Source of the DNA: Alphaproteobacteria bacterium
GTDB lineage: Bacteria > Pseudomonadota > Alphaproteobacteria > Rickettsiales > Rickettsiaceae
Length of the DNA: 9,316 nt
Direction of reading: 5' to 3'
Assembly (NCBI GenBank): GCA_020630305.1
Contig: JAHDBQ010000018.1
Span: 1 to 9,316, forward strand
A program made the position numbers and the translations under genes. Under the pieces are notes generated by a model. It saw nothing but the letters and a program-made list of their open reading frames with translations, searched no databases and was not told the origin of the DNA. Positions 1-7,225 of the stretch are shown piece by piece. Positions within the stretch are counted from its first letter, which is position 1. The number at the start of each line of letters is the position of its first letter.

Positions 1-652
1 AATCGGTCGACGGACTAAACCCCGGAACCCTATCTTGCAATATAGATTGAAAGGCAGGCCTGGATTTTATTACGCTATACCAAGCTTTGATTATTGGCCA
101 GTTATCCCAATTTATTTCGCCAAAATAATCTATTACAGATATATGCGCAGCCGCAGAAATATCCGCACATGAAATTTTTTCGAATGCAAGAAATGATTTT
201 TCAGATAATATTTTCGTAAGAAGCTTAAAATACTGAGCAAGATTAGATTTTGCCGCTCTAATAAATGCGCTTCTTGGTCCCCCAGCACGCATAAGCAACC
301 TAATCATCTTCTCATCTACTAAAATTTTACTAACTTCCCTGTAGAATTTTTCATTAAACCAGCTTATGTATTTTCTAACCTCAGCTCTTATCGTATGGTC
401 TTTAGGCATAAGATAAAAATCTGTACAGCTTTCGTTTAGATATTCAATTATTGGGTAATTACCAACCAAAGAAAGCTTTTTTTCTTGGTTTACTAGCACA
501 GGAATATTTCCAACAGGGTTAATTACCAAAAACTCTGATCTATTAAGCCAATAATCTTCCTTTACCAAACCAAACTCAATATTAAACTCCTTAAGCAAAA
601 TTCGAATTTGCCTAGAAAGGGGACATAAAGGGTGGTGATACAACTTATACAT
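1..652 (-). CDS. fzlA: GST-fold protein, probable FzlA-like division factor (3' end beyond window)
   Basis: An open frame of 217 codons runs from the ATG at 652-650 through the left edge without a stop, so the C-terminus is missing. The N-terminus has a thioredoxin-fold GST domain: the strand and turn HHPLCPLSRQIR at residues 6-17, and the cis-proline motif NIPVL at 49-53. A helical C-terminal domain follows. The usual GST glutathione-contact sequence (ES.AI..YL) is changed to LVGNYPIIEYL (62-72), so glutathione catalysis is doubtful. The end, SRPAF (197-201) and DRVPGFSP (207-214), resembles the tail of FzlA, a GST-like alphaproteobacterial protein known to bind FtsZ and promote constriction. 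GST fold is confident; FzlA identity is inferred from the tail. The start lies about 28 nt downstream of rnpB with only a weak GGTAA ribosome site, and no terminator separates them, so co-transcription is possible. Confidence 0.75.
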   Translation of the reverse strand, partial: MYKLYHHPLCPLSRQIRILLKEFNIEFGLVKEDYWLNRSEFLVINPVGNIPVLVNQEKKLSLVGNYPIIEYLNESCTDFYLMPKDHTIRAEVRKYISWFNEKFYREVSKILVDEKMIRLLMRAGGPRSAFIRAAKSNLAQYFKLLTKILSEKSFLAFEKISCADISAAAHISVIDYFGEINWDNWPIIKAWYSVIKSRPAFQSILQDRVPGFSPSTD

Positions 653-680
653 TATCTATATTACCAAATTTTACAATTAA

Positions 681-1106
681 AGCATAATAAGGATGTTTTG
701 TAAGCCGGATTCTGTTTTTCAAATGGCTATTTATCTTGAGCAGGTGTTACCACTTACTTCTAGCGACCTACCCGCATAATTATTTAGTGGACTAAACTAG
801 TTATAAACAAACTAGCAAACAATGTTTTTACTTATGCCTATTTGGTCTTGCTCCAGGTGGGGTTTACATACGCGGCTTTTGTTGCCAACAAGCCCGGTGC
901 GCTCTTACCACACCATTTCACCCTTACCAGAAAACTGGCGGTATCTATGTATTTTCACACAAATTTCTGTTGCACTTTCCCTAAAAAACAAAAAAGTTTT
1001 CCGCTGGCAGTTAGCCAGCACCTTGTTTATAATGGAGTCCGGACTTTCCTCACCAACACCTTAAAAAAGTGTAAATGCAGCCACTACATTTCATCCTTAT
1101 TAAGCT
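681..1106 (-). ncRNA. rnpB: RNase P RNA (bacterial class A)
   Basis: This is the catalytic RNA that removes 5' leaders from tRNA precursors. Read on the minus strand it carries the conserved P4 5' signature GAGGAAAGTCCGGACT (1036-1051). The internal GGTAAGAGCGCACC block and CCCACCTGGAGCAAGACCAA follow. The GGGTAGG of the P15 loop is inside 763-775, and the 3' signature ACAGAATCCGGCTTAC is at 700-715. The ends are set by helix P1: 681-695 is complementary to 1092-1106 at 14 of 15 positions. About 425 nt is a normal length. Several stems and loops are AT-rich, as expected in a low-GC genome. Short plus-strand reading frames inside this gene are incidental. Confidence 0.96.
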
Positions 1107-1110
1107 TGTA

Positions 1111-1139
1111 ATTATAACATTTTTTTATTTTATTGTCAA
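1111..1139 (-). promoter_or_regulatory. Consensus sigma-70 promoter of rnpB
   Basis: On the minus strand the -35 box TTGACA (1134-1139) and the -10 box TATAAT (1111-1116) both match consensus exactly and are separated by the optimal 17 bp. Initiation about 7 nt downstream of the -10 box falls at 1103-1106, exactly where helix P1 of the RNase P RNA begins. The two independent predictions of the RNA 5' end therefore agree. Confidence 0.9.
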
Positions 1140-1204
1140 CTAAAACTACCGCCTATCATTTTATTTACACCTTTAAACCCTAAATAGGCAGAACACCTGA
1201 GGCA

Positions 1205-1235
1205 ACAAAAAAACCCCTATAAAGAGGCTTTTTAT
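1205..1235 (-). terminator. Rho-independent terminator of the coiled-coil gene
   Basis: On the minus strand AAAAAGCCTC (1224-1233) folds onto GGGGTTTTTT (1208-1217) around a TTTATA loop and continues into a T run. Two G-U wobbles pair in minus-strand RNA but become A-C mismatches in plus-strand RNA, which shows direction. It sits about 25 nt after the stop codon of the gene at 1258-2388 and separates that gene from rnpB. Confidence 0.75.
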
Positions 1236-1257
1236 TAATCCGAAATGTATATTGCAC

Positions 1258-2388
1258 TTAACCAATTACAATCACACTACTTTCCTCATCAGGCTGAGTA
1301 GTGTAGTAGCTGTCAGTAACATCAGATATTTCCATTGGAAGCTCTTCTGCATCATCGTCTGAGATATAGTCAAAAAAACTATCTACATCAGTTAATTTTG
1401 TCATTTCCTTCTCTTCATGAAGCCTATCTAGCTCTTTTTGAGCTGCAATTTCTTCTTCTATTTTATCAAGCTCCTCTCTTTGTTTTTCACACCAAGCTTT
1501 ATAAGCCATCTCTTTTTTTAACTTTCTTTGCTCGATAATCTTTTCTAATTTATTTTTTTCTAGCTGCTCTTTTTCTGCGGTTTTTTCTTCAGTTTTAGCG
1601 TGCTTCTTAGCTAGTTTTTCTGCCTTCAACTTTACCTTCTCCTCCTCGCGCTTAGCTTTTTCCGCCGCCCTGGCTTTAGCTTTTTCTACCTTAGCTAGAT
1701 ATTTTTGCTCCTCAGCAATTGCTTTTGCCTCCTCTTTGTTAGCAATTTCTATTGCTTTTTGCTCTTCTCTTTCTGCTTTCTCTCTAGCTCGCTCCTCTAG
1801 CCTTTCAGCGCGCTTAGCCATAAGCTCCGCCCACTTACTTTTAGTTTTTGATGAAGCCTTATTGATGATTGAGTTAAACTCGTCAAGTCCATTTTTAGCT
1901 ATAGCCTCCTGAACCTCTTCAGCGCTAGAGTCAATTACCTTAACCTCTTCTACCGATGTTTCGCCATCTTTATTCTGAAGCTTAATTTTATATGTATTTA
2001 CCCCTTCTTTTAAAAGCCCTGCCCCTTCTCTAAGAGCTATTCTTGCTAGACCAAGAGGGCTAGCTGGATTTTCTGGATGAATACCCGGAAGAATTTCCGT
2101 CATGTTTAATAAAGTTTTATTATCCCTGCCGTTCTCGACATCCGACTCTCTTCTTTTAATGTCCTTGTTCTCTTCGTTGAATACTGTGATTATTTTAGTT
2201 TTTTCAATTGTTATTGTCCCGTCTGGGTTTCTTTGCTCTGTTTGTTTATCCTCTATTGTTGTTTTGTTTTTAGAATCACTATTATCGGTAGTTTCTAACT
2301 TATATTTTTTATATGTTAGTATTGACCCAATCGCAGTGACCACGCCAATTACGCCAACAACTAATACTATTATAATTTCTACTCCCAT
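1258..2388 (-). CDS. Membrane-anchored coiled-coil protein of unknown function
   Basis: I do not recognise this 376-residue protein. Residues 4-25 form one hydrophobic segment (IIIVLVVGVIGVVTAIGSIL) followed by KKYK, which suggests an N-terminal anchor with the rest in the cytoplasm. Residues 30-180 are polar and contain a DGT/DGE-type beta stretch. Residues 183-332 are almost wholly Ala, Glu, Lys and Arg with heptad-like spacing, a long helical coiled coil. The tail (333-371) is acidic, with DSFFDYISDDDAEELP. The layout recalls TolA, but there is no TolA C-terminal domain and no tol genes nearby. The ATG at 2388 is preceded by AGAAGG at 8 nt. The gene stands alone between its terminator and a 170-nt gap. 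Similarity searches will be confused by its low-complexity coil. Confidence 0.8.
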   Translation of the reverse strand: MGVEIIIVLVVGVIGVVTAIGSILTYKKYKLETTDNSDSKNKTTIEDKQTEQRNPDGTITIEKTKIITVFNEENKDIKRRESDVENGRDNKTLLNMTEILPGIHPENPASPLGLARIALREGAGLLKEGVNTYKIKLQNKDGETSVEEVKVIDSSAEEVQEAIAKNGLDEFNSIINKASSKTKSKWAELMAKRAERLEERAREKAEREEQKAIEIANKEEAKAIAEEQKYLAKVEKAKARAAEKAKREEEKVKLKAEKLAKKHAKTEEKTAEKEQLEKNKLEKIIEQRKLKKEMAYKAWCEKQREELDKIEEEIAAQKELDRLHEEKEMTKLTDVDSFFDYISDDDAEELPMEISDVTDSYYTTQPDEESSVIVIG

Positions 2389-2561
2389 AATCGTTACCTT
2401 CTTTTAATTACGAAAAAATAAGAATTTTACCCCTTATATACAAATGGTAACATTTAAATGGTTAATGAATAGTTAATTTTTATCGAAGTTTATTAATTTA
2501 TTTAAAATAAGTTTGTGTTTTGAAGTGGTTTTATATAAAAAACACGGCTATATAGCACGCA

Positions 2562-3971
2562 CTAACCACCTAAAACAATAGTAATAATTTTTATCAAAAA
2601 CTCCCTTGGCTGTTTTGTTGCAAAAGCTATAGCAACTACAATAAATAGTAAAGCCAGCCAATTTGCAGAAGATTTTTTTCTTTCATAAGCTCCTTCATCG
2701 CCAGACTTTAGCTCAAAGCTTTTATCTATGAAATAAATTATTAGCAAGCCTGGGAAAGCTAAGAAAACAGTCATTGTGAAATATAAATCATAACCAATAC
2801 TTTCTACAATAGAACCACCAAATATTACTATTGAGTGACTGAACAAACCAGAAACACTGCTAAACATTGCATATTGAGAAGCTCCGTATTGTTTATTACA
2901 TAAATAACTTATATACCCAATTAGCGCGGCATCACCCATGCCAGATGCAACATTTTCTATGGTTATTGCTACCATCAGGGCGCTAACTGCATGCTCTTGG
3001 TGGTTAAGCCAAACAAACGCGAAATTAGTAACACTTTGTGCAAAACCACATATCAAGAGACCTTTAAAATAACCAACCCTGTATATTATAGCTCCTCCAA
3101 TATATGCGCCAAATATAGATGCAAACACCCCATATACTTTACTTACCGCAGCAATTTCTGTTTTTGTGTATCCAAGATCCATATAAAAAGGAGTGGCCAC
3201 AACACCAAGCATAGCATCACCTAGTTTATAAAAAACTATAGCAAGCAATATGAGCAATGCGCCATCACGCTTTAAAAAATCAAGAAAAGGTTCAGTGGTC
3301 GTTTTCTTCCAAGACTCAAAGCTGGTAAATTCTAGTTTGTTTTTTTCAATTTGAGGCTCTTTAAGGCTCAAAACAAATAAAACAAATATTGCGTAAAGCC
3401 CCGCTAATATTTGAAAAACTATTTCCCAGCCATATTCGTCAGCGAGCCAAAAAGATCCTGCAACAGCAACAATTTTACCCATGCGATAACCAAATACAGC
3501 GTTTGCTGCGGCGAATGATAACTTTTCCTTTGGTATAACGTCAATTCTGTACCCATCAATACAAATATCAAGCGTTGCAGATGCAATTCCAAGGCCAATA
3601 GTTAGTGCAACTACAGCGCTCATTGAATCTTTGGGGTTAACATAACTGTAAGAAAAGATTATGCCAGCAATGACAACTCCAATAAAACACATCCAGCTCT
3701 TTCTAATACCAAGCTTGCCAATTATAGGCAAATAAACAGAGTCAATTAACGGCGCCCAGAACAACTTAAGAGAATAAAATATCCTAGCAATTGCAACAGA
3801 GGTAATCATAGCAAGGCTCACGCCGTAATCTTTCATCCAAGCGGCCAATGTAGAATAAATTATAAATAACGGCATGCCACTAAAAAACCCTAGAATTAAT
3901 ATCTGAATTTGCTGATAGTCAGTAATTAAATCAAGAAATCTATTTTGCTTTATATTGGTTTGTGTTGTCAT
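2562..3971 (-). CDS. ampG: AmpG-family muropeptide MFS transporter
   Basis: This 469-residue major facilitator protein has about 12 or more hydrophobic segments. AmpG imports anhydromuramyl-muropeptides across the inner membrane for cell-wall recycling. AmpG-family signatures seen are GFFSGMPL (28-35) in the first helix, GIRKSW (88-93) in the helix 2-3 loop, ATLDICIDGYRID (132-144), GYRMG (161-165) and FWLAD (174-178). Length is normal. The ATG at 3971 has AAAGG at 8 nt. Rickettsiales commonly carry several diverged AmpG-like paralogues, and whether each takes muropeptides is not settled, so the substrate is inferred. It lies 89 nt after the oxidoreductase gene on the same strand with a hairpin between. 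No convincing terminator was found after its stop: only a short GCTATATAGC palindrome (2547-2556) before a T run. Confidence 0.88.
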   Translation of the reverse strand: MTTQTNIKQNRFLDLITDYQQIQILILGFFSGMPLFIIYSTLAAWMKDYGVSLAMITSVAIARIFYSLKLFWAPLIDSVYLPIIGKLGIRKSWMCFIGVVIAGIIFSYSYVNPKDSMSAVVALTIGLGIASATLDICIDGYRIDVIPKEKLSFAAANAVFGYRMGKIVAVAGSFWLADEYGWEIVFQILAGLYAIFVLFVLSLKEPQIEKNKLEFTSFESWKKTTTEPFLDFLKRDGALLILLAIVFYKLGDAMLGVVATPFYMDLGYTKTEIAAVSKVYGVFASIFGAYIGGAIIYRVGYFKGLLICGFAQSVTNFAFVWLNHQEHAVSALMVAITIENVASGMGDAALIGYISYLCNKQYGASQYAMFSSVSGLFSHSIVIFGGSIVESIGYDLYFTMTVFLAFPGLLIIYFIDKSFELKSGDEGAYERKKSSANWLALLFIVVAIAFATKQPREFLIKIITIVLGG

Positions 3972-3989
3972 GTTTTTTACCTTTATTTA
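3969..3989 (-). repeat. Shared translation-start sequence, copy at ampG
   Basis: This 21-bp stretch covers the ribosome site and start codon of ampG. It is the same as 9276-9296 at 20 of 21 positions, differing only inside the A/T part upstream of AGGT. On the coding strand both copies read AGGTAAAAAACATG. Confidence 0.6.
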
Positions 3990-3995
3990 CTGAAA

Positions 3996-4018
3996 GCCCT
4001 AGGTTTGCTGCCTAGAGC
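3996..4018 (-). terminator. Hairpin between oxidoreductase gene and ampG (terminator or ampG leader)
   Basis: On the minus strand GCTCTAGG and CCTAGGGC form an 8-bp stem with one T-G wobble around a 7-nt loop (CAGCAAA). The wobble is an A-C mismatch on the other strand, so the structure is meant for minus-strand RNA. Only three T residues follow, which is weak for an intrinsic terminator. A TATACT box at 4020-4025 could start ampG transcription inside the stem. It may therefore end the lolA-oxidoreductase transcript or lie at the ampG 5' end. Confidence 0.5.
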
Positions 4019-4060
4019 AAGTATATTAAATATTACAAATAAATAATATATTTTTAATAT

Positions 4061-5017
4061 TTAGTCAACTAATATTATAAATCTAGACTCTATTCTACCT
4101 TGAATAAGCCAGTCACCGCAAGCGGCAATTTTTTGTTTTTCATCAATCAAGAAGCTGGGCGAGTTTTGTTTCTTGATATTAGCGTAGCGCCAGCCATGTA
4201 AATCTTTATGCCTTGCTGCGCTAACATCAAAGCCTACTACTTTACTGGTTTGCTTGCATAAATAATCCATTACTTGCTGTCGATCATCATCAATATGCTT
4301 ATCCGCCCATGCATTGCTTGAATGCACCAAAATGCAAAAACTCTTTGCTCTACCAGGCTTTGAATTATTAACTGATATCCAGCTAATATCTGCATCCCTA
4401 ACCAAAGCTGCATCAAACTCAAGCGGCCTATGCTCTTCAAAACCAAGCATCAAAGAAAAACATGCATTCATTTGTACATTTTGCATATCACTAAAAAAAG
4501 ATATATCTTGTGGCAAGATAGCAGCGCTTTGCGCAGGCGGAATAGAAGATATCACAAAATCATATTCCCCAAGATTGTTACCATCTTCGTCATTTATGCG
4601 CCATAATTCACCGTCTTTAACAACAGACCCCGCTCTGGTATTTAAAGTTACATCCAAATCTTTAGCTAAATATTTACCCATAGCGCTCATGCCAGGCACA
4701 GCTATGTAATGAGGATTATCATCGTCCCATTTTCTACTGTTAGTAATTTTTATATTATCTATTTCTGCAAAATTAGCGCGCCACGGAGTAACTATATTTT
4801 CAGCTATCATAGGCGCAAGGAATTCTTTGAACTCTACGCTCCTTGCTTTAAAAAACTGCGCACCGTGATCAAAAAAATAAGGCTCTGCTCTTCTGGTTGC
4901 AATTCTGCCGCCAACCCCGCGAGATTTCTCAAAAATTTTTACCTTAGCATTCTTACTTAAGATATTTGCAGCAGTAAGCCCAGCAAGCCCGGCACCAATA
5001 ATTGCGATTCTTTGCAT
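4061..5017 (-). CDS. FAD/NAD(P)-dependent oxidoreductase, renalase/amine-oxidase-like
   Basis: A 318-residue flavoprotein of the family with an N-terminal Rossmann dinucleotide-binding fold. The FAD motif is IAIIGAGLAGLTAA near residue 4, with GAGLAG at 8-13. The second FAD signature EKSRGVGGRIATRR is at 30-43, and the C-terminal FAD-contact motif GDWLIQGRIES is at 301-311. The substrate is unknown; relatives are annotated as amine oxidase-like or renalase-like. The frame also has an ATG at 5050, but those first 11 residues (MFLKKLLGYKF) overlap the lolA end. I choose the ATG at 5017, directly before the Rossmann strand and 4 nt after the lolA stop, which suggests translational coupling. After GRIES only seven residues (RFIILVD) remain, where relatives usually have a longer final helix, so the C-terminus may be slightly truncated. 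Confidence 0.85.
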   Translation of the reverse strand: MQRIAIIGAGLAGLTAANILSKNAKVKIFEKSRGVGGRIATRRAEPYFFDHGAQFFKARSVEFKEFLAPMIAENIVTPWRANFAEIDNIKITNSRKWDDDNPHYIAVPGMSAMGKYLAKDLDVTLNTRAGSVVKDGELWRINDEDGNNLGEYDFVISSIPPAQSAAILPQDISFFSDMQNVQMNACFSLMLGFEEHRPLEFDAALVRDADISWISVNNSKPGRAKSFCILVHSSNAWADKHIDDDRQQVMDYLCKQTSKVVGFDVSAARHKDLHGWRYANIKKQNSPSFLIDEKQKIAACGDWLIQGRIESRFIILVD

Positions 5018-5021
5018 AAAT

Positions 5022-5675
5022 TTATATCCCAAGAGCTTTTTTAAGAACATTGGCCTCCATTCTTTTTGGCGCGCCGAACACGTCAGGATCCTGTAGTAAG
5101 AACAGGCTATTTTTTACTTTTGCAATTTTTTTCGTATCTTTAAATAATAAAGTTATGACGTTATTTTCTTCAAAAATAGTCAACTTTATTATGTTTTTGG
5201 TTTGCTTATCAAAAATAATTTCACTCGACTTATTTAGTTCTTTGTTATGAAGCTTTAAAATATATTTACCCCCCTCCTCTCTTGCTGACTCTACGCTGAA
5301 TTTTTTGTCAAATTTAATATCATCAACCAGCAAGAAATAGAAAATATTTTCTACAGCTTTAATTCTACTTAAATTCTCCATTTCATAATCATAAACCGAA
5401 ACATAGTTTTTATTACCAACTATCAGTAGCGGAAACGGCTTATAGTAATTACACCTAAATTTATATGGCTTATTTATAACCAGCATCCCTTCAGCTTTAT
5501 TTCCGTTTGTGTCGGTTTGGCTGAACTCAACTGCAATAGATTTGATATTTCTGATGTAAGATTTAATTTCTTCTGAAATATTGCTTGCATATGTTGCTTG
5601 GCTAGTAAATAATATCAGCAATAATATGCCAACCAGGCTGGAAGGATATAGTGGGGAAAATAGTTTTCTAATCAT
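5022..5675 (-). CDS. lolA: Outer-membrane lipoprotein carrier LolA
   Basis: This 217-residue exported protein matches LolA, the periplasmic chaperone that takes lipoproteins from the LolCDE transporter to the outer membrane. Residues 1-30 are a signal peptide: basic start, hydrophobic core LVGILLLILF, and TYA before the likely cleavage. The mature part begins with amphipathic NISEEIKSYIRNIKSIAVEFSQ. A beta-rich body follows with family-typical GMLVINKPYKFRCNYYKP, then LLIVGNKNYVSVYD and KLTIFEENNVITLLFKD. Length is normal. The ribosome site before the ATG at 5675 is only AAAAGAAC, which is weak. The gene leads a two-gene unit with the oxidoreductase 4 nt downstream and is driven by the promoter at 5703-5731. 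Confidence 0.88.
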   Translation of the reverse strand: MIRKLFSPLYPSSLVGILLLILFTSQATYASNISEEIKSYIRNIKSIAVEFSQTDTNGNKAEGMLVINKPYKFRCNYYKPFPLLIVGNKNYVSVYDYEMENLSRIKAVENIFYFLLVDDIKFDKKFSVESAREEGGKYILKLHNKELNKSSEIIFDKQTKNIIKLTIFEENNVITLLFKDTKKIAKVKNSLFLLQDPDVFGAPKRMEANVLKKALGI

Positions 5676-5696
5676 GTTCTTTTTGGTATAATATTT

Positions 5697-5725
5697 TTGA
5701 GTATTATAATGGTATATTATATTAT
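5697..5725 (+). promoter_or_regulatory. Sigma-70 promoter of the transhydrogenase operon
   Basis: On the plus strand TTGAGT (-35, 5697-5702) and TATTAT (-10, 5720-5725) are separated by exactly 17 bp and match consensus at four and five of six positions. Initiation would be near 5732, giving a leader of about 23 nt before the ATG at 5755. Its spacer contains the lolA -10 box and its -10 abuts the lolA -35, so the two promoters cannot be occupied at once. Confidence 0.65.
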
Positions 5726-5731
5726 TAGCAA
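5703..5731 (-). promoter_or_regulatory. Sigma-70 promoter of lolA
   Basis: On the minus strand the -35 box TTGCTA (5726-5731) and a perfect -10 box TATAAT (5703-5708) are 17 bp apart. The -10 box ends 27 nt before the lolA ATG, so the predicted leader is only about 20 nt. It overlaps the divergent promoter of the transhydrogenase operon almost completely. Confidence 0.75.
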
Positions 5732-5754
5732 TAGTAATTTATAGAAGCAAAGAA

Positions 5755-6853
5755 ATGAAGATTGTTGCCATAAAAGAAAAAGTGAAAGGCGAAACAAGGG
5801 CCGCCATAACCCCAGAAAGCGCAAAGATGTTCGTGCTGAAAGGGTATGATGTAGTTGTTGAAAAAGATATCGGAGTTTTAATTGGCTATTCTGACCAAGA
5901 TTACATAAATGCTGGAGCAAGAGTTTCTGCTATATTACTAGAAATATTATCTGATGCTGATATTATTTTAAAAATTCTACCTTCTCCGATCGAAGATGAG
6001 TTCAATGAAATTAATATGAGCAAAGAAGGAGCGATGGTAATTGGTTATTTATCAGAAAAATATGCGCCTGAGGATTATCTAAACAGAGCGCAAGAGAAAG
6101 CTTATAACCATCGATATGGATGCAGTTCCTGCAAGCGAACAAGCCACTCAGTTTAATCCTAGCATCACAGCAAAAACTATACTAGGCTATCGCGGAGCGC
6201 TAGAGGGCGCATACATTTCTGGTAAATTACTACCAATAACCATGACAATGTCCGGCCTTGCAAAACCAGCAAAAGCTCTGGTAATAGGAGATTGCAGCGC
6301 CGCTTTTATGGCAGCTAGTGTCTTACAAAAAATGGGAGCAGAAACTGAATTTTACGCAAATAATGATAAAAATATCGAGGCAATTAACATATTAAAATGT
6401 AAGTTTATTTGCCCGAAAATTCAGCAAAAAAACACCTCACATGAACTACATAACAAAAAAAACCTAAGCATTCTGCAAAGTAATTTATTATCTTCCATAC
6501 TAGGTGATTATGACATTATCATAAACGCTGAAAATGCAGATAAATCCCCTAATATAATAAGTCAGGAAATGATAAACCAAATAAAACCGGGAGCGGTTAT
6601 AGTTGACTTATATAGAAATATTCCCGGTAGCTCGCCAGGGAAAATTATTAACAAAAAAAATGTCAAAATTATTTGCATGGACAACGTTTCAAGAAAAACT
6701 GCAATTGACAGCAGTAATTTTTATGCAAAAAATTTATATAATTTTATAGAATACGCCTTAAAAGATGGTAGAATTAATTTAAATGATGAAATAATTCAGG
6801 AAATGCTTTTGACCACTGGTGGGAATTTAGTAAATAAAGAATTTAAGGTATAG
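5755..6853 (+). pseudogene. pntAA: NAD(P) transhydrogenase alpha-1 subunit PntAA, frameshifted and motif-degenerate
   Basis: PntAA is the cytosolic NAD(H)-binding domain I of proton-translocating transhydrogenase. Frame one (5755-6156) begins with family-typical MKIVAIKEKVKGETRAAITP and KGYDVVVEKDIG and is well preserved. It then loses the family reading, and homology resumes in the next frame (open from 6083 to the stop at 6851-6853) at ITIDMDAVP, matching the usual ITAYAMELMPR. One frameshift near 6098-6110 is implied. Joined, the product would be about 365 residues, near the usual 375-380. The invariant PRISRAQSMD loop reads PASEQATQFN, removing the Arg, Gln and Asp known to contact NAD. 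The Rossmann GxGxxG reads GDCSAA. The GGN of the DLA..GGN motif is gone. The later NVSRKTAIDSSNFYAKNLYNF matches relatives. NAD binding in the normal manner looks impossible. Next gene starts 6 nt on. Confidence 0.85.
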
Positions 6854-6859
6854 TCAAAT

Positions 6860-7225
6860 ATGGAAAAAGTAGAAAATAGCATTAGCAAAGCCACAGAAGC
6901 AGTGGGAATCTTTCAAGAAATAACCGAGGCTTATATTACTATAAATTCTCATGAATTGAAATTTGGTGCGATTATAATATTTTTACTATGTTGTTACATT
7001 GGCACACATTTAGCTAACAAGGCATCTATAATTAATTTCAATAATATCCTTAATATACTAATTAACTTAAGTTTATGTACAGGTCTTCTGGCCTTTTTAA
7101 TATTATCAGCGCCGGTAAAGCAATTTGGCCTGATGCTTTTATTGATCTGCATATCTGTGTTTTTACTGTCTATGCATATAACCGTGGGTATATTATCAAA
7201 CACCAAAAAGAAGAAAGTCAAATGA
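6860..7225 (+). CDS. pntAB: Transhydrogenase alpha-2 membrane subunit PntAB, strongly diverged
   Basis: A 121-residue intact frame in the place and size expected for PntAB, the small membrane subunit joining domain I to the proton channel. It has the charged, Ala/Glu-containing N-terminus typical of alphaproteobacterial PntAB, then hydrophobic segments at about 35-52, 63-84 and 88-110, and a lysine-rich end (KKKKVK). The strongly conserved family sequence [24 protein letters not shown] is unrecognisable: the matching stretch reads CYIGTHLANKASIINFNNIL. The identity therefore rests on position, size and membrane layout more than residues. AAGG lies about 11 nt before the ATG. Its TGA overlaps the start of pntB as ATGA, so the two are translationally coupled. 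It is intact, unlike its neighbours. Confidence 0.7.
   Translation: MEKVENSISKATEAVGIFQEITEAYITINSHELKFGAIIIFLLCCYIGTHLANKASIINFNNILNILINLSLCTGLLAFLILSAPVKQFGLMLLLICISVFLLSMHITVGILSNTKKKKVK

Noticed and set aside
822..1111. Two overlapping plus-strand reading frames of 80 and 89 codons
   Set aside because: They lie wholly or almost wholly on the opposite strand of rnpB, whose conserved RNA signatures explain the sequence, and their products have no protein-like features.
1151..1189. Inverted repeat GCCTAT...ATAGGC between rnpB promoter and the next terminator
   Set aside because: Six-base arms 27 nt apart are expected by chance in AT-rich DNA and nothing else supports a site.
2535..2560. 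Possible ampG terminator around the GCTATATAGC palindrome
   Set aside because: The stem would have only three base pairs once a loop is allowed, so the T run alone does not make a convincing terminator.
5018..5050. Earlier ATG at 5050 for the oxidoreductase
   Set aside because: It would add 11 residues encoded by the lolA end with no family similarity; the ATG at 5017 sits directly before the Rossmann strand.
6083..6156. Programmed frameshifting as the explanation for split pntAA
   Set aside because: No slippery heptamer, rare-codon stop or downstream pseudoknot is apparent, pnt genes are not known to use recoding, and key residues are lost as well.
7075..7221. Upstream extension of the frame that enters pntB
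   Set aside because: It overlaps pntAB in another frame; the PntB-like sequence begins at the ATG at 7222, which overlaps the pntAB stop.
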